From contig CAXBTE010000025.1 of NCBI GenBank assembly GCA_963978545.1, positions 1-64,000 of the forward strand: a stretch of DNA of 64,000 nucleotides, written 5' to 3'. Below the pieces are notes generated by a model. The model saw nothing but the letters and a program-made list of their open reading frames with translations, ran no database searches and was not told the origin of the DNA. Of this stretch, positions 25,165 to 35,789 are shown in pieces; the stretch's first letter is position 1, and the number at the start of each line of letters is the position of its first letter. The position numbers were made by a program, and so were the translations under genes. The stretch comes from Linyphia triangularis. Its lineage: Eukaryota > Arthropoda > Arachnida > Araneae > Linyphiidae.

Positions 25165-25705
25165 TGTTGATTTGACATGGAATGACACTGAAGCAAGATT
25201 TTGGCAAAAATTCATATCATCCCTCTGTGCTATAGAGTTAGGAAATATACCTAGACATTACATTATAGAAAATAGTGATCGCCTAATTATCCATGGTTTC
25301 GTCGACAGCTCCAGTTCAGCCTAAGGAGCGGCTATTTATCTTCAATCGATTTCAGGAGAAGCTACTAAATGTCAACTTCTTTGCAGTAAATCCCGAGTTT
25401 CTCCCTTAAAAACGGTGACCATACCCTGCCTGGATTTGTGCGCTTTTGTTCTGCTCTCAAAGTTAGTAGTAAAAGTGTTGTGTGCCTTAAAATTGGAAGT
25501 GTAAATTTATGGTCTGATTCTACCATCGCCCTAGCATGGATTAAAACACCACCCAACCAACTAAAAACCTTTGTAAGTCATAGAGTCGCAACAATTCAAT
25601 AGTGCACCCTAGATTTTCAAAGGCGACATGTGACATCTGGAAATAACGCAGCAGACATATTATCTGGCGGATGTGATCCCAAGGAATTTATTCTTGGTTC
25701 TCGAT
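25165..25705 (+). pseudogene. BEL/Pao retrotransposon RNase H fragment
   Basis: The + strand reads, with breaks, WNDTEARFWQKF, GFVDSSSSAYG-like sequence with a stop at the Tyr, CSKSRVSPLKTVTIPCLDLC, LWSDSTIALAWI, LKTFVSHRVATIQ and NAADILSGG. These are the ordered landmarks of the connection and RNase H part of Pao-type polyproteins (D-A/S-S..AYG, LCSKSRVAPLK, LELC, WSDS..L.WI, F..NRV..IQ, NPAD..SRG). There is at least one stop and one frameshift. No LTR or integrase is attached. The short minus frame at 25365 is a shadow. Confidence 0.8.
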
Positions 25706-25779
25706 GACAGAAATAAAACCTGGAAAATCAACTCTACAAAATAACTTGCGCAACATTAAATATTTGTTAAAATGAAGAA

Positions 25780-27700
25780 TTTTTTTTGTACATATGTTGT
25801 TCAAACATTTTAAAATTATATTTTAGCAAAAAAGCTCATAATAATAGGCTAATAATTTATTTATAATCACTTATTTAAAACTCGGTTAAATAGAACTTTC
25901 GGCAGTGAGTTGAATTCTGGTAGCTCATAAAAAATCTTAAAACTAAAATAAAGTTTTTTTGCATTATATTTCTAAGAAAAGGGTATATGCTGCATTAAAT
26001 ATCAGATTTCAAAAAATAATAATATTTTTTTTTTTTTTTTTTTTTTTTATGCGGTAGTTTGTTGAAAGTACGAAAATTTGCATTATTTTTTAAAGTAATA
26101 ATATAATTATAAATTAAATTGCATAGATTTTAATAATATTTTTGTTTTATACGTACTTTATATGTTATGTAATTTCAATGAAAAATTTAAATTCTATATC
26201 TTGAATAGTTTTTTAAACGAAGCAAAAAAAAGTTTGAAAAATCGACATTTTGAGAAAACGCGAAAAAAACTATAGAAATTCTAATAACTTTCATGTTTTT
26301 CAAATTTAATGTGCTCTACCGCTGTATTTTGAAGCAGACATTTTTACCTAAGCTTCTAATGACTTTTTTTAATCCCCCTCCCCATTTTCTTACATTTTGT
26401 GAAGTTTTTTAAATGCCCTCTCTGCTTCGGATTCTTACCGATTAACGGGTTGAAATGCGTTATACACCCTTCCCCACTTTGGAGACTTTGCAAAATGCTG
26501 TCAAGTTGCATTGGCACCTCTACTAAATTGAACTACAGGTTTGCCAAAATGAATGCCAAGTTGTAATGGAACGATATAGGTGCCGGGTTACCATATTTGA
26601 CATAAAATCACCAAAAAAAAAAAAAAAAGGGAGGAGGGGCTTATAATGCATGCTAACTGATTAACTAAGTTTCTCAGTGACAGGGAAAACTGTTGTAGAA
26701 AGGTCCTATCCTCAAATTACAGGAATTTTAATATATTTATAATTTTAATATGTGCTTAATATGTTATTTAATCATAATAACAAATTTCAATGTATGTTGG
26801 TTAAATAAAATTTTCCACAGTGAGTTGAATTGTGTTAAATCGTAAAAAATCTTAAAACTAAAATAAAGTTTTTTTGCTTTATATTTCTAAAAAATGTCTG
26901 TATTCTGCATTAAATATCAGATTTCGCAAAATAATAAACAAAAAGCATTTTATGCGTAAACGTAAACATTTTTTTAACGTATGAAAATTTGCATTTTTTA
27001 AGTAATAATATAATTGAAAAATAAATTGCATAGATTTTAATAATATTTTTGTTTAATATATACTTTATATGTTATGTAATTGCCATGAAAAATTTCAGTT
27101 CTATATCTTGCGTAGTTTTTAAACAAAGCATACCAAAAGTTGAAAAAACGCGTAAAAAACCGTAGAAATTCTAGTAACTTGCATGTTTTTCAAATTTAAT
27201 GTGCTCTACCTCGATATTTTGAAGCAGCCATCTTTATCTATACTTGTAATGCCTTTTTTTTTACCCCCCCCCCCTTTTCTTACATTTTTTGAAGTTTTTT
27301 AAATGCCCTCTCTGCTTCGGCTTCTCAACGATTAACGAAGTGTTGCAGTGACAGGGTAAACTGTTGTAAAAAGGTTCTATCCTCTAATTACAGGAATTTA
27401 TTAATTTTTTAGTTTTAATATGCACTTAATATGGTATTTAATTATAATAACAAATTTTAATGTATATCTTGGCATATTTGATTTAAGAGTATACCAAAAT
27501 TGGGAAACCGACTTTTTCTGAAACGCAAAAAAAAGTTTTGTGCAACTTACATACTTTTCCAATTTAATATGCTCCACCACTATATTTTGAAGTATCTCCT
27601 TACATACTTCTAATGTCATCTGTTCTATTTGTTTATTTATTATACATCTTTTGAAGGTTTTTTTTTTTTTAAATGCCCTGTATCTGCTTCAGCTATTCGG
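25780..27700. repeat. Degenerate tandem array, ~0.9-kb unit, 3 copies
   Basis: Copy 1 runs about 25780-26460, copy 2 about 26700-27330, and copy 3 (internally shortened) about 27365-27700. Shared landmarks are AAAAATCTTAAAACTAAAATAAAG (25930, 26845), TTGCATAGATTTTAATAATATTTTTGTTT (26120, 27025), ACATTTTxTGAAGTTTTTTAAATGCCCTCTCTGCTTCGG (26390, 27280) and CTATCCTCxAATTACAGGAATTT (26708, 27368). It is AT-rich and non-coding. C and T homopolymers vary between copies. Confidence 0.75.
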
Positions 27701-28216
27701 CAATAATTGAAGCGTCATAGCTATAACCATTGCTATTGTGTAGTGTTACTATAGGGTAATGTTATAACCAGGTAAATTTCCCAAATGGGAAATAATTACA
27801 TTACAACTGATTGATCCATCATTAACATAAATTTATTTTGCCACATAATGTACCCAAAGCATTTTTAAACTTGCCAGTGCAAAGCGTATGGTACTATAAA
27901 CCAGGTGCATGCTTACATTACTCTTGTTATTTGTCTTTGAAGTTGGCATGAAAAAAGAAACTTAAAACTATGATACAATCTTAGATGTCAGAACTTTTCT
28001 ATTTGAGATTCAGCCACCCAATTCATATATTTTATAATAAGTCCCCGTTACTATCTCTTACTTGGATATATTAATAGTTGTGATTAATAGTTGTGTGTAT
28101 ATTATTAACATTTGTTCTTTTACAATCTCATGCTTAAATTTACCAGGATGGTGAAACATAGTCAACAAAAAGTTATGAGTAATATGGTATTAAAACAGTA
28201 ATTTTAACTTTTTATT
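27701..28216. other. Non-coding flank of the Copia element
   Basis: AT-rich, with no open frame of note. It ends in TTATT (28212-28216), the left copy of the Copia target duplication. Confidence 0.5.
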
Positions 28217-28436
28217 TGTTGGAATATGTAACTTCATGTTTATTAATCATTGTATGCCAATATAGATGGCAGCACTATTAGTTCTATGCTACCTTGTGAC
28301 GTCATCTAAATTAATTCTTGTACCTCACTTCAAATAAAACTTCTTAATCGTAAAGACGTGTTGTCGTTGTCCTCTAATAATATGTTCGGTTCGTGATGCA
28401 CATTTATAGACTTTTCCGGAGCACGACCTTTCAAGA
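28217..28436 (+). repeat. Copia 5' LTR
   Basis: Begins TGTTGGAATATG. Contains a perfect CRE-like palindrome TGACGTCA at 28297-28304, a possible enhancer, and AATAAA at 28333-28338, a possible polyadenylation signal. The right boundary (…TTTCAAGA) is set by comparison with the 3' LTR and the TSD; the canonical CA lies a few bases inside it. Confidence 0.92.
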
Positions 28437-28456
28437 GATTATGAGACTGAAACGCT
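28437..28456 (+). promoter_or_regulatory. Possible Copia primer binding site
   Basis: The bases directly after the LTR, GATTATGAGACTGAAACG, loosely resemble the TTATGGGCCCAGC-type site complementary to an internal part of initiator tRNA-Met, which several insect Copia elements use. Several mismatches make this tentative. Confidence 0.3.
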
Positions 28457-28559
28457 AATTAAGAACTTATCTCCGAACCTGGATTTATTTAAATCACGAA
28501 CGTAGATTTGTTTAGTCGCTGAATTTGTTCTCGCTGAAAGCCAAAACAAAACTTCGAAA

Positions 28560-29180
28560 ATGGCAACAATGGCTTCTCTGAGTGTCGTCAAACTGAACAA
28601 CGAAAATTACCAGCTTTGGAAATTCAAGATGGAGATGCTTCTCATTAAAGAGGATTTATGGACTGTTATTATCGAAAACGCTCCCACAACCTTGACCGAA
28701 ACTTGGATTAAGAAAGACAACCAAGCCAGAGCGACGATATGTCTATTGCTGGAAGACAACCAAATCGAAAACATCCGCGAGCAGAAAACCGCGAAAGAAA
28801 TTTGGGAAAAGCTGAAAACTATCCACGAGCGGGATAACTTGACAAGTAAGTTGTATCTACTTAGAAAATTATATAGCATTCGATATAAAGAAGGAACATC
28901 TATGCAAGAGCACATCACCAAAATTCTGGAAATTATCTCGAAACTTCGTGCAATCAAAGAGGAAGTAAAGGATTCCCACATCGGCGCAATATTATTATGC
29001 AGTCTTCCAAATTCCTATGAAACCCTCATCACAGCTCTCGAAGCATGGCCTGAAAAAGAACTAAACCTAGAATTGATTAAAAATAAAGTTCTCGATGAAG
29101 CAGGCAGGCGATTAGAAAGAAAACAGAACTCTGATGAAGCTATCCCTTTCAAGCAGGGACGACGTGAACGGGGGGCATAG
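28560..29180 (+). pseudogene. Copia gag (UBN2-type), truncated
   Basis: Capsid-like Gag that would assemble the particle packaging element RNA. The start MATMASLSVVKLNNENYQLW is the typical N-terminus, with the N-Y-x-x-W motif, followed by WE-KLKTIHERDNLTSK and ILLCSLPNSYETLI, the helices and L-P-x-S-Y motif of the family. About 195 residues are recognisably Gag, to DEAGRRLERK. After about 29140 the sequence changes to unrelated G/C-rich repeat and the frame stops at 29180. The CCHC zinc knuckle normally found near the C-terminus is absent, lost at the insertion point. Minus-strand frame 28607-28981 is a shadow. Confidence 0.9.
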
Positions 29181-29189
29181 GGAGCGACT

Positions 29190-29560
29190 CGTCCCCCCCC
29201 CCCCCCAAAGTTTTAGAAAGTTGGACAGTCGGCAAATTTTCGAAATTTTACCAAGATTTTTTTTTTTCTTTCTAAAGTCGATCCACAATAAAATCGAATT
29301 GAATGAAAAAAGTAAAAAAAATAAAAAATCGGAATGCAGAGTGACCCGAGTGTGAGGAATCGGCATTTTTACACTAGAAGTCTATTATAGGTGAGTCGGA
29401 GTCTTTTTTGCCGCCTACATTGATGGACTGCGAACGCAAATATTGCCATATAAATATCTTCATTATTTCACTCCGTCAAAATTTTTAGAAAGGCTTATAG
29501 TCGGCAAATTTCTGAAATTTCATCCGTTCTTTTAAAAATGCCTACTGACGAATGTTTCAA
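29190..29560. repeat. Two-copy repeat after the gag break
   Basis: A C homopolymer (29194-29207) followed by AAAGTTTTAGAAAGTTGGACAGTCGGCAAATTTTCGAAATTTTA is echoed at 29475-29525 (AAAATTTTTAGAAAGGCTTATAGTCGGCAAATTTCTGAAATTTCA). The spacing is ~275 bp. Not coding; the frames at 29112 and 29134 are spurious. Confidence 0.6.
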
Positions 29561-29975
29561 AACATATTGAATGGAAAAAGAACAAATAAAAGTATCATTA
29601 GTATTACAAAATTGTGATCACAATGCAGCCTAAGTTGACGGTCGGCAATTTTGAATTGGAGTAAGTATATCCTTTTTGACGGGAACATTGAAATAATCTA
29701 ATCATTGATATCTTCACTGACATTAGATAACTTTGATGAGTTACAGTAGGTGATATACTTGTATTTGTGGTACGTCATATAACGCCTCAAAAACCATGAC
29801 ATACCCATTAAACTTCAATTACATAAAGTGTGTAATGTACAACATATGAGTTAAGGGTTTTATTCAAAATTAAAAAAAAAAAAAAAAAAATTGTATACGA
29901 AAATTGACACGCATTACGAAAGTTATTGCGATTAATGTCAAATAGAACTCCATTCTCCATAAATGATGTTATATA
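29561..29975. other. Non-coding, inside the Copia insert
   Basis: No gene is seen. An A run lies near 29872-29890. Confidence 0.4.
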
Positions 29976-30721
29976 CAGGATGGTCATAAAGAAACTTTGC
30001 AGATATATGGACCTCTAGCGGCACTCTCGTTCAACAGATCGAGATGAGATTTCAAGTATATTCAGTCAATTAGTTTCAGGATTTCAGTTATTCAGAGGCA
30101 TAAGGTCGGAATTCTGTGAATTTCAGAAAAATGGAGCTCACGATTACGCCGATTATAGTTACGAATGGCAGCGCCCACTTTTTCCTATCGAAAAATTATC
30201 ATTGTAATCGAAAACCCTGAAGAGCGTTTGAACGGTACGCGTATCACAAAAAACGGACGCGTTATGAATTCACAAAAAGCAGATCTGTGAACGGCCAGCA
30301 AAAACGCGATCGGAGCAATGGAGGCTGCTCGCCAAATATTCAGTTAAGAAAACCGATTTAATTGCCTGTGATGGCACTCATGTGAACTTTGGCCTCTGAC
30401 AAATGCAAATTTCCATCGTGCGCCTCGATCGCGTTTTAATTGGCCGTTCGCACAGCTTTTTTTTGTGCGTGCATAATGCGTCCGTTTTTTTGTGATACAC
30501 GTACCGTTCCAACGCTCTTTAGGATTTTCTCAGGCGCTGAGCATTTTACGACAGGAAAAAGTAGACCTTGTCATTCGAAAATTTCGAGTGTATGTAACTA
30601 TAACCATAACCGTGAGGGCCAAGTGTTGAAATTCACAGAATCTGAAATTTCATCTTGATCTGTTGAACGGAACGGAAGCTAGAGGCCCATATATCGGAAA
30701 AGCTTCTTTATGACCACCTTG
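29976..30721. mobile_element. Fold-back mariner-type MITE, 746 bp
   Basis: TA at 29974-29975 and 30722-30723 flank ends CAGGATGGTCATAAAGAAAC and, reverse-complemented on the right, CAAGGTGGTCATAAAGAAGC. The inverted match extends inward: ATATATGGACCTCTAGC on the left pairs with GCTAGAGGCCCATATAT on the right. GGTACGCGTATCACAAAAAACGGACGCGTTATG near 30233 pairs with CATAATGCGTCCGTTTTTTTGTGATACACGTACC near 30474. Arms are about 29976-30320 and 30425-30721. The short frame at 30440 lies in one arm and is not a gene. Confidence 0.85.
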
Positions 30722-32590
30722 TACTTCATATATTGAAAATGCATTCCCAAAATAGTGCATGCCACATGTAAACTGGAAGGCGATATCGTATTTATTTCAA
30801 CAAAATAATCTTTGGAAAAGTATTGAAAGGTTTATTATAATACTATCTAAAATTCTTAATGTTTACCGTGCTCAAATAGCTGTGACCCGACATTGTCCGT
30901 TACAACCAGGTTCAGTCTATTACAAATTGTGAGTATACTTTCACTCCTTTCCTCGATTTCTGGCGCAGTTTGGCCTTTGTGTTGCCCTTGCGCTTAATAA
31001 ATCTGAAAAACAACCAACCAACCTATCCTGGATTTCACCACTTTATACTCTAAACATTGTGAAAAATTGTCTTTCAGAAAAACTAAGATTTTTTAGTCTA
31101 AATACATTTAAAAATATTTCAAATTGGATCAATAAATCTCAAGTTAGGACCATAACCATTACATGTGGGTAAGGGATATGGGGGCGAGTTTTTGGAAATT
31201 TCATGTTGACAGTAACGTTTCTCTTGCTTTGAAGATCAAATGCGCAAGCTCTTCCTCAAGATCGTAATAACACTGTAGATTTGAATACCTCCCCCCCCCC
31301 CCCAACACTTTTCCCAAAACCCCCCACAGGTACTATTCCTTATATAGTTTGGATTGTTGTGCTAAAAATTATGACATGCTTATTTATAGATTGAATATTT
31401 TTTCATTAAATTCGAAGTTCAATTAGTTGCGAAAAAATTACCTTTCTGCATATAAATGTTATAGTTTGGTTTAATGCTAAAGTAATCCATTTCATTTTTA
31501 ATCCCGCTTAGGAAAAAAACTAGCATTTTCAAGTATACTTTCCTTTTTGAACAAATGATTATTGTTCAAAAAACGAGAAATGTTTGCAAAAATTATTGTT
31601 GAAAAACCACACCACATCCGTGAGAAACCACAAAACAATCATGAAATTAAATCCAGCAATTTTGGTAAAAATATATACTTGAAATAACTACTTTTAAGAA
31701 GTAAGTTCCTGGATTGAATTGTTACAAAAAAATTTAAATTAAATTATTACACTTTTCTAGAAAAATCAAAAATTGTTCTTTAGTTAAGAAAATGTGTTAA
31801 AAAGTATTTAAAAATTAAATAATCAACAAAACGTTTTTAATAATTATTGTCTTTTGCAATGCAATTATAGTGTCCATGAGCGCCTACAGGATTATTTGCA
31901 GGGAGGTGTAAGGCGACAAAAGTTTTTGTTTAATCCTTGATTTTTCGAAGATAGGAATTGGATTTCCTAATTGGATGTTAGTTAATAATTGTTTATTAAT
32001 GTTCTGTTCAAATTGATAAATTAATATCTATATATTTTTTTCTTGTAAATTTAAATTTTTGTTTCCATGTTACTTTATTTTTCAAAAGCCAGAGGGGTGG
32101 GAGTGCAAGTGAATGTTTCTTATGTCCCTGACATTGTATCTATTATAAAAATTGCAGTTCTTCGTTCAGGAAATTTTCCGCCAGAATTTTAAAAATAAGA
32201 ATTTTACAGAATTTGTTTTTGATCAACCTTTATACAATTCTTTATAAAAAAAAGTCACCTATTTGATCAATAATTTTCATCAATTTAATTCCGTGTTAAA
32301 GTGCTATTTCCAACCACTTTTACACGTTTAATTAATTTTTTTCGTAACTATAATTTGAAAATTAAAAAAAAAAGTTGTATCGAAAGAAGCACTTGTACTA
32401 CTCAGGTTACTGAATTGGTTTAAGATAGTGGGGGAAAATATATATACAAAGTATAAATGTCTCCCCCCCCCCCCTAAATAAAAAAGCTTCCAAAAATTAT
32501 CTCCTTTGTTCGGAGAGGAAGGGGTAATTTAGTAAAAAGAAATGAAAATTTAAATGAATTTGAAGGAACTTTAACTATAATGTGATGAGA
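30722..32590. other. Non-coding; SINE-tail fragment at 30955-31020
   Basis: At about 30955-31020 the minus strand reads GGTTGGTTGTTTTTCAGATTTATTAAGCGCAAGGGCAACACAAAGGCC, then GCGCC, matching the tail half of SINE family 1 and the fragment at 22585. C runs occur near 31290 and 32464. The rest is AT-rich and silent. Confidence 0.5.
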
Positions 32591-32860
32591 ATTTACTTGA
32601 AATTTGACATTAATTATGTATTAATAAAATGCCATAAAATATTAAAAATTGTTTAGACGGTAATTTAAAATTAATTACACATTAAATTAAATAATTCACA
32701 ATTAAATAAAGAAATGCATTAACAATTAGTTTTACATTAATTAATAATTAATTATGTATTAATTATTCATATATTAATTAAAAATTATTTATACGTTAAT
32801 TTTGCATTAATAAAAATTAGTTAACAATTTATTAATACCTTAATTTATATTTTCTACATT
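32591..32860. repeat. TTAAT-rich low-complexity tract
   Basis: Built almost entirely from ATTAATTA/TTAATTAA words with imperfect short tandem structure. No coding capacity. Confidence 0.7.
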
Positions 32861-33307
32861 TACACCGGACATGGCTTGATTTCAGAATTAAGAGAAGATT
32901 AAGATCAGAATTAAGATAGAATTAAATTGCAAAATTAAGAAAATAAACGAATTGAATTTTGAACATTCCCGTAACCAAAAATCACCACCTTCTCGAATTC
33001 GAAAGAATTTTACCGCCAGAGCCATTTTGAATTATGAAACGAAAGAACACCATCCAAGGCTCTTAGAAGAGAAGAGACGAATTATATCTAAGGCTGAAGT
33101 ACATACAGCGGAAGCGGCCTCTAACTACAGGGAAGTTAATGACGTCACCCCGACAGAGAAGAATGAGGGGGAGAAAACGATCCTCTAACCTAAGGGAAAC
33201 TGATGACGTCAACCCATTAGCGGAGAATGAAGAAGAGGAAAACCAGACCTCCTCAGCTCTTCAAAGTTGGCACAGTTCCAAATCCAAGGAGAAAGTGAAT
33301 TTAACCG
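32861..33307 (+). repeat. GC-richer tract with two CRE-bearing tandem copies
   Basis: Two ~65-bp units, CTAACTACAGGGAAGTTAATGACGTCACCC.. (from 33121) and CTAACCTAAGGGAAACTGATGACGTCAACCC.. (from 33186), each hold TGACGTCA (33140-33147, 33204-33211) and an AGAATGA(G/A)G(G/A) stretch. The open frames 32952-33188 and 33139-33360 have purine-rich, Lys/Glu-rich translations without a domain. It could be the leader or terminal region of a retroelement; compare the Penelope-like fragment downstream. Confidence 0.45.
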
Positions 33308-33365
33308 GGACCATCGTGAAACTACTCTTTTCCTCTTTAGTTGATCGGGCCAGACAATAGCTTTA
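33308..33365. repeat. Inverted-repeat partner of 35697-35765
   Basis: ACCATCGTGAAACTACTC and CCTCTTTAGTTGATCGGGCCAGACAATAGC on the plus strand match the reverse complement of 35697-35765 (CTGCCCGATCAACTAAAGAGG, GTTTCACGATGG) at about 80-85%. These two copies bracket the Penelope-like fragment, as terminal repeats of such elements can. Confidence 0.65.
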
Positions 33366-34000
33366 GTGACTTCACAACTTCAACTCTCTCTAATACGATT
33401 TCAGATAGGGGAGAATAGAGAGGGATGGGACTTTTTTTTACAAAAATATTTCCTGTAAATTATATTATACCGTTACAGCATTGAAACATTAAGAATAATA
33501 TATTCAAACTTTTTAACTCACTTGAAAAATATAAATATGATGGTAATTAATAATATATTATTTTTATAGGTAATTTAAATAGCAAGAAAAATGTCCTATC
33601 CCTTATGCGAGAGACGAATTGGACATGTTTTATAAAGCTAAAATTCACACATAATTTTTACAAATATGAAAAAATTGAAAAAGTTAATGTTTCACTTTTG
33701 TTTCAAAAGTCTATTATGTATTATAACATTTATTTTACTTAACATTAGAGAAATTTTAATAAAAAAATAGTGCAGTTACAAACTTTTGTGGATGAAACGT
33801 ATAATTTTTTTTTTCCTTACTTACTTGGCTTGAATACTTTATTTTATTTCTTAACACATTTCAATTACCTGCTAATCAAATTGATAATTCATAAAAATCT
33901 ACACAATCAAACTGCTAATTCATAAAAATTATTTATTGGGTCTACAAAATATCATTGCATGATCAATCTTACAAATATAATAAAAATAAAGAGCGCAAAG
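33366..34000. other. Non-coding, inside the Copia insert
   Basis: AT-rich; I see no gene or clear repeat. Confidence 0.4.
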
Positions 34001-34131
34001 TTAGACCTTAAACAGCCAAAAAACAGATATTAAAATATGAATCTTAAAAATATTGGAAATTTGAAATCCCGACTGAGTTTCTTCGACAGGTGGCTTGAAT
34101 CCAGCCGGGATTTCAATGGATGCGTTTCTGA

Positions 34132-34162
34132 AATGTGATTGATATAATATATCAATCACATT
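34132..34162. repeat. Near-perfect 31-bp palindrome
   Basis: AATGTGATTGATAT and its exact reverse complement are separated by three bases. It lies in the decayed 3' part of the Penelope-like fragment; no function is inferred. Confidence 0.8.
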
Positions 34163-34899
34163 CAAGCCCCTACCCATCCAGCAGGATAGACAAGAAGTCA
34201 AAAATATTCGCAAATGCTAAAACGAAACGTACCCTGTAAACCAAACTTAACAAAAATGCTGTCTTCCAAAGTTTAATGCCCACGTTGATTCGAAATGAAC
34301 CCAGTCCAGCACCAAGACTTTAGGTATTGAAAACCATAATTCCCAAATTGTCCCGCATGAAACGTTTAAAACTACATCTATGTTCCACGAAAAAAAAAAA
34401 AAAATTAAATTAAATATTTAGGCCAGTTAGGGCTATTTAACTGGATTTATTTCAGTATCACCCGAAGAATGGAATCAGAAAACAAAAAAAAATTTCAAAA
34501 AGACGAAAATTCAAAAATATTTAGCAAATCCATTTTTCCTCAAATTGTCCCTAAAACTCCAAAAGCCAAATTAAAGTCCGTAGCATTATTGAAAATACTC
34601 TTAATTTTACTTAGTTGTGTATAATAAATATTGAAATTGAAATTGCTATTAAAATTCGAAAGACAAATAATTTCAAATTTAAAATCCTGTCTTTTGTCAT
34701 AAACCCCAATATTTACTTAATTATCAATTATCTTTCAATTTAAATCGAGATACTGAGCTCTCTTGAAATTATTATTATTATTTTTTTTTTTAATTAAATC
34801 CTTCAAGTAAATCGCTATAATTTTGTCCAAATCATTGAAATTAAAAATAATTAAGTCTCTTCAATATATCCAAAAGCTTCAATATCATTACATTCTAGA

Positions 34900-35695
34900 A
34901 ATCTCTTTTCGAACATATGTAAATAAAAATCTACAAAGCCGCTAGAAAAGCTATTTCCCCATAGGAATTCATATAGTTTGTCTATAAAAATGGTTTCCAT
35001 TAAATAAGTAATTTTCAAAACTATTATATTTTCAAAACTCCAACAGTTCTTCCTTATTTAAATTAGAGTCTTTAAGAAAATTATCAAAAATATCAGAGCA
35101 AATATTAAGATATCAGAGCATATATCATCATGTGGTATACTGGTGAATAAATTCTCGAAATCAAATGTTTGAATTAACACAATTTCGTTATTATTATTAA
35201 AATCCAAAACCTCTTTATTATTTTTAATCAAGAAATGATTTTCAAACAACTTTAACTTGTCCTAAACAATTAAAAAAAATAAAAAATTCTAAGATAATCA
35301 ATGTAATTGTAGAGCATACGAAACGAAATTTCAAAGCAGATTTATGAAATTTAACTGTGGGAAAAATATAAGAATATTTCATGCCTGAAATCTTAAATTT
35401 TTTTTGCAAAAGCCAAAATCCTGTTATCCAATTTCTTTTTAGTCGAATCAACTTTAACATAAGTATCATTTCCTTTATAATCATCAATCATTAAATTTCT
35501 AAAAAAACTCTTGCACATAATACAAAAATTATTATTAGTTTTATCCACCAGGATTATTACAATGGTGGATAAAGCTGCTAATAATTTTTATATTATGTGC
35601 AAGAGTTTTTGTAGAAATAATGCAATGCATTTTTGTCGGCGAAAAGTCCTTGAAGGAAAAATCAAATCAAGGCTGATGGTGTTGAAAGTGTGACG
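34900..35695 (-). pseudogene. Penelope-like element reverse transcriptase fragment
   Basis: On the minus strand, in order and across frames: a DK..NNF.IMCKSF block near 35500-35560, YIFPTVKFHKSALKFRFVCS near 35310-35380, FDFENLFTSIPHDDI near 35130-35170, and LWGNSFSSGFVDFYLHMFEK near 34905-34965. These match the sequence of RT motifs in Penelope-like elements: P.vHK.P.kFRF, the catalytic-Asp block FDF.NLYT.IPH, and the G-x-N-F-S-P.lAdlyL-type block. The YxDD motif and a GIY-YIG endonuclease are not recognisable in what remains. Multiple frameshifts and stops are present. The DK..NNF block is duplicated inverted at 35558-35612, making a hairpin. Confidence 0.65.
35504..35612. repeat. Hairpin from inverted duplication of an RT-coding block
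   Basis: ACTCTTGCACATAATACAAAAATTATTATTAG.. at 35504-35545 and its inverted copy ..AATTTTTATATTATGTGCAAGAGT at 35580-35612 flank TTTATCCACCA..TGGTGGATAAA. Both strands then encode a similar short peptide (..NNFYIMCKSF on one strand), which explains the plus-strand open frame at 35511. Confidence 0.8.
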
Positions 35696-35696
35696 T

Positions 35697-35765
35697 TATT
35701 TACGAAAACTAATGCTGTGGTCTGCCCGATCAACTAAAGAGGGAAAGAGCGGTTTCACGATGGCC
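35697..35765. repeat. Right-hand inverted-repeat partner of 33308-33365
   Basis: Contains CTGCCCGATCAACTAAAGAGG and GGTTTCACGATGG, the inverted counterpart of the copy at 33308. Copia sequence resumes within a few tens of bases after it, so it probably marks the right edge of the nested insert. Confidence 0.6.
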
Positions 35766-35789
35766 TCGATTTAACGGACGCGACTGCGT

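Noticed and set aside
33190..33240. Hammerhead ribozyme (CTGATGA near 33199, and CTGATGG near 35671)
   Set aside because: I could not find a pairing stem II followed by GAAA in either place, so the core is not supported.
32952..33360. Host coding exon rich in Lys and Glu
   Set aside because: Contains tandem ~65-bp units and a terminal repeat-like segment, and sits inside the Copia insert.
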